A stretch of 64,000 nt of DNA from Xylona heveae TC161 (taxonomy: Eukaryota > Ascomycota > Xylonomycetes > Xylonales > Xylonaceae), in the NCBI RefSeq assembly GCF_001619985.1, contig NW_017264193.1, positions 3,129,155-3,193,154 of the forward strand, given 5' to 3'. Positions 58,066-64,000 of the stretch are shown piece by piece. The notes under the pieces are model-generated. The model did not search any database, was not told the DNA's origin, and worked only from the letters and a program-made list of their open reading frames with translations. How positions within the stretch are numbered: the stretch's first letter is position 1; each line of letters starts with the position of its first letter. The position numbers and the translations under genes are program-made.

Positions 58066-58938
58066 CTTTCCTACAAGTGAGAGGTTATTTGCTTTTTGAG
58101 TGCTATATAAAGTCGGTAAGAAGTTGCTTGAATATGGTTTTTTTGACCGAAGCACAATGCCGCTCACGGTGTATGGCTTTATTTCGCTGACAATGGACAA
58201 CACCGGTTGAGGCTCACTTTTACTAGAACGAATCCTACTCTAATTTTCAGTACGGGTCAGTTCGAATACTTTTGTCCCGGCCACCCGACTTTATGATTCA
58301 ATTATTGGCAACCCTGTGTACAACATTAACGTGGATGCCAGCTTCTTTTCTGATTAAAAGCTTACAATTATTGTATAGCGTACCCTTTTCTACTTTGATG
58401 TTACTTTGTGCAGTAAAGCTGATGAATGAACATATTCTTATACTTGTTTATTGCTAGGCGTAAGTTAATCAACCTATTACTTTGTATATATTATTTGATG
58501 CATAATGTATTACAATAAATACATACTACTACCTCATTCATCTTGCTTACTTAGCTATGATGTTCTAAGCATAATGCCCTGGTAGATATTACATTTAAAA
58601 GGCAGTTTATAGGAGTGTTTCTATTGCTATTACCGTCAGCAATAGTGTCAAGGTTGATGTCAGCATTACAGTCAGCATTATTAGTGTCTAGTAAGCTTTA
58701 TTATCAGCAAGATTATCAACATCATTATAAGCATTATTATTAGCATACATGTAATGTTGGATGATACTATCCTCAATATATACATAGTATCTAACCAAAT
58801 GCTAGTTATGTCTTACAGGCTTACTATGTGTAATATCATCTATAAATTTTCATCTCCCAATAATTTAGGCAATGGCCAGCATACAATTCCTAACCGGCAG
58901 GACAACCTACAAAGCATTCAAGCCCAGCTCGATTTACA
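58066..58938. promoter_or_regulatory. Shared divergent promoter of the hybrid synthase and threonine aldolase
   Basis: 873 bp, AT-rich, between start codons at 58065 (-) and 58939 (+). It includes three direct GTCAGCA copies, a CRE-like TGATGTCA (58655-58662) and many imperfect ATTATTAGCAT-type units at 58670-58760. The single divergent spacer suggests joint control of the two genes. Confidence 0.6.
58635..58677 (+). promoter_or_regulatory. Three direct GTCAGCA motifs
   Basis: GTCAGCA at 58635-58641, 58659-58665 and 58671-58677. The middle copy overlaps TGATGTCA, a CRE-like bZIP half-site arrangement. The same 7-mer occurs as an inverted pair upstream of the cluster bZIP gene. It is a candidate regulator site; no binding data are available. 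Confidence 0.45.
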
Positions 58939-60159
58939 ATGGATGTGCAGACTTATACCTCAGAAAACCGCCCATACTTGCCTCCTCATCCTGCGGCATT
59001 GGCAGGCTCCAAGGCCGAAATCAGCCGACTTGGATCCATGGGGAGCGACACCCAGCATCAAGGTCAAGGCTTATCCAATCTGGCGTGGTCACAGAGTAAT
59101 GATGCATCAAACGACTTTCGGTCGGATTTTGTCACAAAACCGACGCTCCCCATGCTGGAAGCGATTATCACAACGTCCCTTGGAGATGGTGACATGGATG
59201 AAGACCCGACAACGAATTCCTTTCAAGACCATGTCGCCGACTTGGTCGGCCATGAAGCCGCTCTTCTCGTGGTCTCGGGCACCATGGGTAACCAGGCCGC
59301 TCTCCGAGCTGCTCTCGGAGCCCCGCCCCATTCCATCCTTGCCGACCACCGCGCGCACAATATCATCCTTGAAGGCGGTGGTGCGTCTAGCCTTTGTGGC
59401 GCCCTGATGAAAATGGTCGTTCCCGCTAACGGCCACCACCTTACCCTGGATGATGTGAAGAAACATGGCACCACGACAGAATCCATCTACGACTGCCCCA
59501 CCCGGGTGATCTGCTTGGAGAATACATTATGGGGTACGATCATGCCCCTCTCGGATATGCGTGCTATCTCCCATTGGGCGCGTGCCCAGAACCCTCCAAT
59601 CCATATGCATCTGGACGGAGCTCGACTGTGGGAAGCCGTTGCTGCCGGTGCCTGTACCCTCCGAGAGGTTGGCGGATGTTTTGACAGCATCCAGCTGTGT
59701 TTCACAAAGGGTCTTGGTGCGCCAATTGGCAGTATCATTACTGGCAGCTCGGCCTTCATCAAGCGAGCCAAATGGAGCCGCAAGCTTCTCGGCGGCAGCA
59801 CCCGTGCTTCGGGTGTGATTGCCGCACCCGCAAGGGTCGCCATCGCCGACGTATTTCTCAGCGGAAAACTGACTGCAGCCCAGGACAAGGCAAAACGTGC
59901 CTCGGCGCTTTGGGAACAGCTTGGCGGGAAACTCCAGTACCCAACAGAGACAAATATGGTCTGGCTCGACCTTGAAGCATCTGGCTTGTCTCCTGATGAG
60001 TTCTACCTCATGGCAAGAAAATTCGACTTGAAGATTGGAGAACCAATATTTGGCCGACTTGTGTTTCATTACCAGATCACCGACAATGCATTTACTCGAC
60101 TTTGCACCTTCTTCAGGGCCGTTCTCAAAAACAGTCGCTCATGTACTACTTGCAACTAG
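58939..60159 (+). CDS. L-threonine/L-allo-threonine aldolase (PLP enzyme)
   Basis: Pyridoxal-phosphate enzyme of fold type I that cleaves threonine to glycine and acetaldehyde and can run in reverse to make beta-hydroxy amino acids. Single exon of 406 aa. The family start FRSDFVTKPTLPML is at about 60-73, after a 59-residue extension. The cofactor Asp is at about 226 (HLDGARLWEA) and the Schiff-base Lys at about 257 (CFTKGLGAPIGS). The start at 58939 is the first ATG of the frame after AT-rich sequence; M34 (MGSDTQ) is an alternative. It is divergent from the hybrid synthase, whose pocket looks glycine-like, so a glycine-supplying role is attractive (inference). It could also be an ordinary GLY1 homologue. 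Confidence 0.92.
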   Translation: MDVQTYTSENRPYLPPHPAALAGSKAEISRLGSMGSDTQHQGQGLSNLAWSQSNDASNDFRSDFVTKPTLPMLEAIITTSLGDGDMDEDPTTNSFQDHVADLVGHEAALLVVSGTMGNQAALRAALGAPPHSILADHRAHNIILEGGGASSLCGALMKMVVPANGHHLTLDDVKKHGTTTESIYDCPTRVICLENTLWGTIMPLSDMRAISHWARAQNPPIHMHLDGARLWEAVAAGACTLREVGGCFDSIQLCFTKGLGAPIGSIITGSSAFIKRAKWSRKLLGGSTRASGVIAAPARVAIADVFLSGKLTAAQDKAKRASALWEQLGGKLQYPTETNMVWLDLEASGLSPDEFYLMARKFDLKIGEPIFGRLVFHYQITDNAFTRLCTFFRAVLKNSRSCTTCN

Positions 60160-60569
60160 TCCACGGAACTCACAAGCTATCTTCTATTGCCCGTACATGC
60201 AGAATATGCAATCGTGAGCGATGTTTATGAGGTACTCTGGCTAGAAAATAGAGCAAAAGGCTCAAGAATAAATCACAATAGTGAAATGGATTCTTGTTAA
60301 CATTTTTTTTAATCTAATTAATTTTATTAATACTTTTATTAAATCTAAAGAGTTTACTCGGCAAATTGCACATGGCTTGCATTAGCTATTAGTGTATATA
60401 TGCATCTGGGTAAAACAAACTTATAAATATATCTATATAAATTTCGATACTATGATCCTTGTAAAATCATAGTAAAAATAGAAAAGCTGCAACTAGGGGC
60501 CTCAAGGCTGTCTACATATATATATCAACAAGGATATAAACTACCATGTAGTGACATTGGTTTAGATTC
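60160..60569. other. AT-rich spacer
   Basis: About 410 bp between the convergent threonine aldolase (+) and bZIP (-) genes. It is strongly AT-rich (60300-60550), with no gene seen. It probably holds both terminators. Confidence 0.5.
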
Positions 60570-61731
60570 TCAAGGACAATCGAGCTTCGCTTTTGCCATC
60601 GAAAGGGCTCTGAACCTATTCTCCAAGACTATTAACAACCGGATCATGGAGGGATCGTTCGGAAAGAAGCCAATCCTGACACCAAAAATATACAAAAGCC
60701 GTAATTCCTTGGCCATTTCATCCGCCTTGAGCACAGTACTTTTATTATCGGGAATTGTTGATGTCGACACAGTCCTTTTGACGTACTGGGGACGAGTACA
60801 CATATTGTCCTTATACTGGTAATCGATCGTGCCCTATATTGTATGAGTATCTCAGCTTTCATGTTCGACGCAAAAAAGATCGTGTACTGACACTTCCTAG
60901 TTCATCCGCTAGTTTTGAACATGAGCACTGTCCTGGCGTCTGTACGTTCCAACTTTGGTCCATTAGAGAATCTTCCATGTTGCAATCTTGCAACCCGTAT
61001 CGGGAGTGGGAATTGTATCCTTGTGTGCAATTTTCAGCCATCTGCCCAGTTTCGATAGCTTTCACACGTAAAGTTGATAGGCGTCCATGCCGGGAAGATT
61101 TTCCACGTCGTTCCTGGCTCTCGATGCTATGTCGGCTGTCTCGGTCCTGGGAGCCTTCACTTTGTTTTGATTGAACCGGTGAAGCAGAAAGAGAAGGAGC
61201 AGGAGATCCAATCTCGGACTCCCTTATTTGATGCGACTGACACGACAGGGAGTCGCCATTGACCTCTTGATTTGAACCCGATGGCCATTTGCCCAGTCCA
61301 GTGAACGGGGAGGAAGCATCCTTGAACAAGGAGGTAAGAAGTTCGTTGTCGTCCATGTCATTCCAATCGCATTCGTTTGCATTCTTGTCTGATTGATTTG
61401 ACAATGTGGAGGCCTCAATGCCCGGTGGAGAGCCGGATCCGGCTGCCAAATGCGGCAAGGCTGATGTCCCGTTCTCTTTGGCTTGCACATCATGCTCCGA
61501 ATTTGGCAGATTTTCTACCAGCTCTACTATAGGAATGCTTTCGCTGTAGGACGATTTTCGTTGTCGATGCCTTTCTCCTTCACAATGGTTAGTAAAATTG
61601 AGTATAGCACCAATACAGTAATACCTCTACTGTACAGTTTTTGCCTTGTACTTACGATATCTGCGTTGAGCTTCCCGATTTTGATGACGCCTTTGCTCGG
61701 TAATGTCTGGATTTGTTGTCGCCTTTTTCAT
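60570..61731 (-). CDS. bZIP-type (Yap-like basic region) transcription factor, likely cluster regulator
   Basis: Proposed exons on the minus strand are 61731-61656, 61577-60892 and 60815-60570 (335 aa), all in phase. Intron 1 has GTAAGT, a perfect TACTAAC branch site and GTGAAG. Intron 2 (GTCAGT...TACCAG) is less certain; without it the protein ends at 60859. The first intron splits a basic region, TEQRRHQNREAQRRYR-ERHRQRK, matching the N-x2-A-Q-x2-Y-R pattern of Yap/Pap1-type bZIP proteins. No regular leucine heptads follow, so the zipper is absent or highly divergent. A polar Ser-rich middle and a CSC motif follow, then a C-terminal LRLLYIFGVRIGFFPNDPSMIRLLIVLENRFRAL segment of the kind seen in fungal cluster regulators of this type. 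It sits beside the synthase/aldolase pair and probably controls them. Confidence 0.75.
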
Positions 61732-64000
61732 TGTTTAGGACACAGCGATAATGCATACATATCAAAGGCAAGTTTTCGTCGCATTAAGCAAGGCGTAGAG
61801 ACAGGATCTCAATGACTTTTGTATGTAGAAAGTGATCAGAAATGGTTCGGAGCTCAAAAGCCCCCAGCTATGCATAGTCGAGTCAGCACCAACGGGGACA
61901 AATTGCCCGATGGTCAGTGTGACCCCGGAGTGGGTGCTGACGTCTGATCAGGTTTTCAAAAGTCTGGGTAGGTCGTAAGCCCATCGAAAAGTACCTGCAC
62001 AGATTTTGAGAAGTAGATCTAGATCTGGTCCTCGTAAGACCGGCCGAAAAGGGCTGAAGTCGGTGGCAAGGGGTGAGTGGTCCCACCAGATCCCGCTCTA
62101 TGATTCTCCTCTATTGTCAAGGCCCCGTGTGGCGATCCGTCTAGTGGAAATTGTAGCATTGCTCGTCTCGATAAATCCCAAAGGGCTCTCATAAAGGTTT
62201 CTGAATGATCTGAGGGGCATGGTAATTGACAAAGCTACCTAGTTGAGCCTTTTGATTAAATTGACCCGAGACTTCTACCTTGGTGGTAATAATCTTAGAC
62301 AGTCATCTGTCTCTTGTTCTCTCTGTCAGTAAACCGTCCGTAGTAGATTGCCATCTCAGCTGTACCTACACATAAGAGAAGCAATAAAAAACCCTTGACC
62401 ATTAACATGACAAATTAAGCCTAGACCTAAGACAAGGATAGATTGATAACGTGTCTTTTGCTCCGATGCAGCTCATGTGATCAAGCCGTCTTTAGGCATT
62501 TCCTATCGTCGACTTCGGGAGGCTCTGCAATGTCCTGGTCAGCCCAAATATGTTGAAATCATCTATATATAACCCTTGCTTAGGGTTCGAGACGGCCAGG
62601 TGGGGACCGATAACGACATCCAGAGCCTGCCATGGTAATACAAGTGTTGCAATCTCAAAATCTAGCCATGGTAGCATTGCAAGCATTATTAATATCTAAT
62701 ATGATACCTTGACGAGCAACGTCTACGACAAGGCTACAGAATATAATAAAATAATTTCTCATCACATTACATGGCCAGGTATCTTGTACCAAAATTCAGC
62801 CTCAATGTTGATAAGTGCTTACTCTACGGCCCCGTGCAATTGTGTAAACAAAGATTCCTGCCGGACAAAAACTCGCCGGCTGCATGGTGCTTACTCTACG
62901 TCGTTAGGTAACTTATCTATCAATGTTAAAGAGCCTCATTGTCACCTTTTTCTTTTTGATCCGGCTAATCATCCCGACAGACCTAAACTAGGACGGTATA
63001 TGCAATTCCGGCGCAGCAGTCATCCTGCATAAATGGTCTCATCAATGCCAGCCTGATACAGTAGCGTGGCGGCACTGTTAGAGCCTTGCCATGTGAGCTT
63101 GGATAGGCTTCTCATCGTCCTTTTGACTCCGCACCAATTCAAGTATGTTGCGAGACAGGAGGTTGGCCGGGTAGACAAGCACCTCATGAAAGTCCCAATG
63201 ACTTGCCATCCGGGTGAATTCCGAGCTTGGCATAGATGAAGTTGTCTATTTCTACCTATTTGGATCGTACTTCTGAAATGCTTTTCGGTTACTTCTTAGA
63301 AGTTTCGGAATAAAACATCTACGGGAAAAGATCCTTCTAGTACATGTAGAACTAGAACTTCCCAAGGTCAACGGTTTTTTTACTCTACGCCGTTTGATTT
63401 GTCACAGCAATGGTCGCTACCCCTAGCACACTAAGGCCTTGGGCCCCGGCTTTAACCACGGGTTAACGACCCGGGCCGAGAGCTGGTGAGCGGACCGCTT
63501 GCTGCGCCCGTCGCGATCCTGGGGTCACATATACTAGTAGATCTATTGGAAACCTTATATATTCTTATTGTTAAGAAGAGAATCATTTTAATTTTCATGA
63601 AGTTTCAATACAGTTTAAGACTATAGCCATAAATTTAGGCTTACGAGCTTTGCACCAGCAAAATTCCGAAATAGGCTATTCCCCAAAGTAGCAAAGTGAG
63701 CAAATACCAGGTAGGCCCCACGAGCAATCCCCTCTACGTCGAATACTATAACTCCACCAGGCTGTGATCACCATTCAGGTTACTTATTCGAGAAATATAT
63801 TAACAACTAATCAGCTAAATTATGACTGACAACGCTCGTAATTTGCTCGAAATATGCACATTTATTCCAGAATGGTGCATAGATGGTTTTAGTCAATAAG
63901 GTCACCCACGCCCAGTCTGGAGTTTGATCTTATCCTCGAGATCAACCCAGACAAGAGCAACGGTGACCCTAACCAACGGTAACAAGACTCAATCTCACTA
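61732..64000. other. Right-hand 2.3 kb without a supported gene
   Basis: It contains the upstream region of the bZIP gene and then AT-rich sequence. GTGCTTACTCTACG occurs twice (62814-62827 and 62887-62900). A GC-rich island at about 63425-63530 holds TTAACC-ACG-GGTTAA (63452-63466). Short open frames of up to 107 codons have no recognisable content. A decayed mobile element is possible, but I can identify no family. Confidence 0.5.
61882..61941. promoter_or_regulatory. Nested inverted repeats upstream of the bZIP gene
   Basis: Perfect 9-bp inverted repeat GTCAGCACC (61882-61890) and GGTGCTGAC (61933-61941). Inside it lies a second dyad, GGTCA-GTG-TGACC (61912-61924). The structure is about 150-210 bp upstream of the bZIP start and shares GTCAGCA with the synthase/aldolase promoter. 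It looks like an autoregulatory site (inference). Confidence 0.5.

Noticed and set aside
50545-58203. Calling the cluster a swainsonine cluster
   Set aside because: Only the synthase architecture matches; no other swn-type gene is visible and the pocket does not obviously suit pipecolate.
61732-64000. Transposon remnant at the right edge
   Set aside because: Short repeats and a GC-rich island are present, but no transposase-like reading frame or terminal repeats could be identified.

Overview
The window is a chromosomal piece from a filamentous ascomycete, most likely a sordariomycete of the order Hypocreales. The reasons are short spliceosomal introns (about 50-270 bp, GTRNGT donors, YAG acceptors), pyrimidine-rich promoters, and orthologues of fungus-only proteins: the PalH pH sensor, an Nha1-type antiporter with a long tail, a Spg1/Tem1 GTPase, and a C2H2 plus fungal_trans regulator. 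The species cannot be named from sequence alone.

The left part (1-36.7 kb) holds ordinary core genes. In order these are an Rrb1/GRWD1 ribosome-assembly chaperone (3' end outside the window), a Spg1/Tem1 GTPase, a Lag1/Lac1 ceramide synthase, a C2H2 zinc-finger transcription factor, a gene-poor stretch of nearly 9 kb, a Cyk3-like transglutaminase-domain protein, PalH, an F-box protein and the Nha1 Na+/H+ antiporter. The long non-coding stretches carry simple repeats: a 45-nt poly-A, a 28-nt poly-G, and (ATAGG)n, (TTC)n and (GGGTGC)n tracts.

The right part (37.8-61.8 kb) looks like an accessory biosynthetic cluster, with AT-rich spacers on both sides of several genes. It holds deoxyribose-phosphate aldolase (DERA), a maltose-type acetyltransferase, a dihydroxyacetone-synthase-like transketolase, two divergent MFS exporters (DHA1 and DHA2), and an intronless 2506-residue hybrid synthase with domain order A-T-KS-AT-KR-T-R. 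Divergent from the synthase is an L-threonine aldolase, followed by a bZIP-type regulator. The synthase has the architecture of SwnK, the swainsonine synthase, but no SwnH, SwnN, SwnR or SwnA-type partner gene is visible.

A joint function can be proposed (inference). The adenylation pocket read by eye, D-I-L-Q-L-G-M-V-W-K, is close to the known glycine code. Threonine aldolase releases glycine and acetaldehyde. The reductase domain would release an amino-aldehyde. DERA and the transketolase both join two-carbon units to aldehydes. Together they could build a small hydroxylated nitrogen heterocycle or amino-polyol that is acetylated and exported. The 7-mer GTCAGCA occurs three times in the synthase/aldolase divergent promoter and as a 9-bp inverted pair upstream of the bZIP gene, which hints at common control.

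From 61.8 to 64 kb I see no convincing gene.
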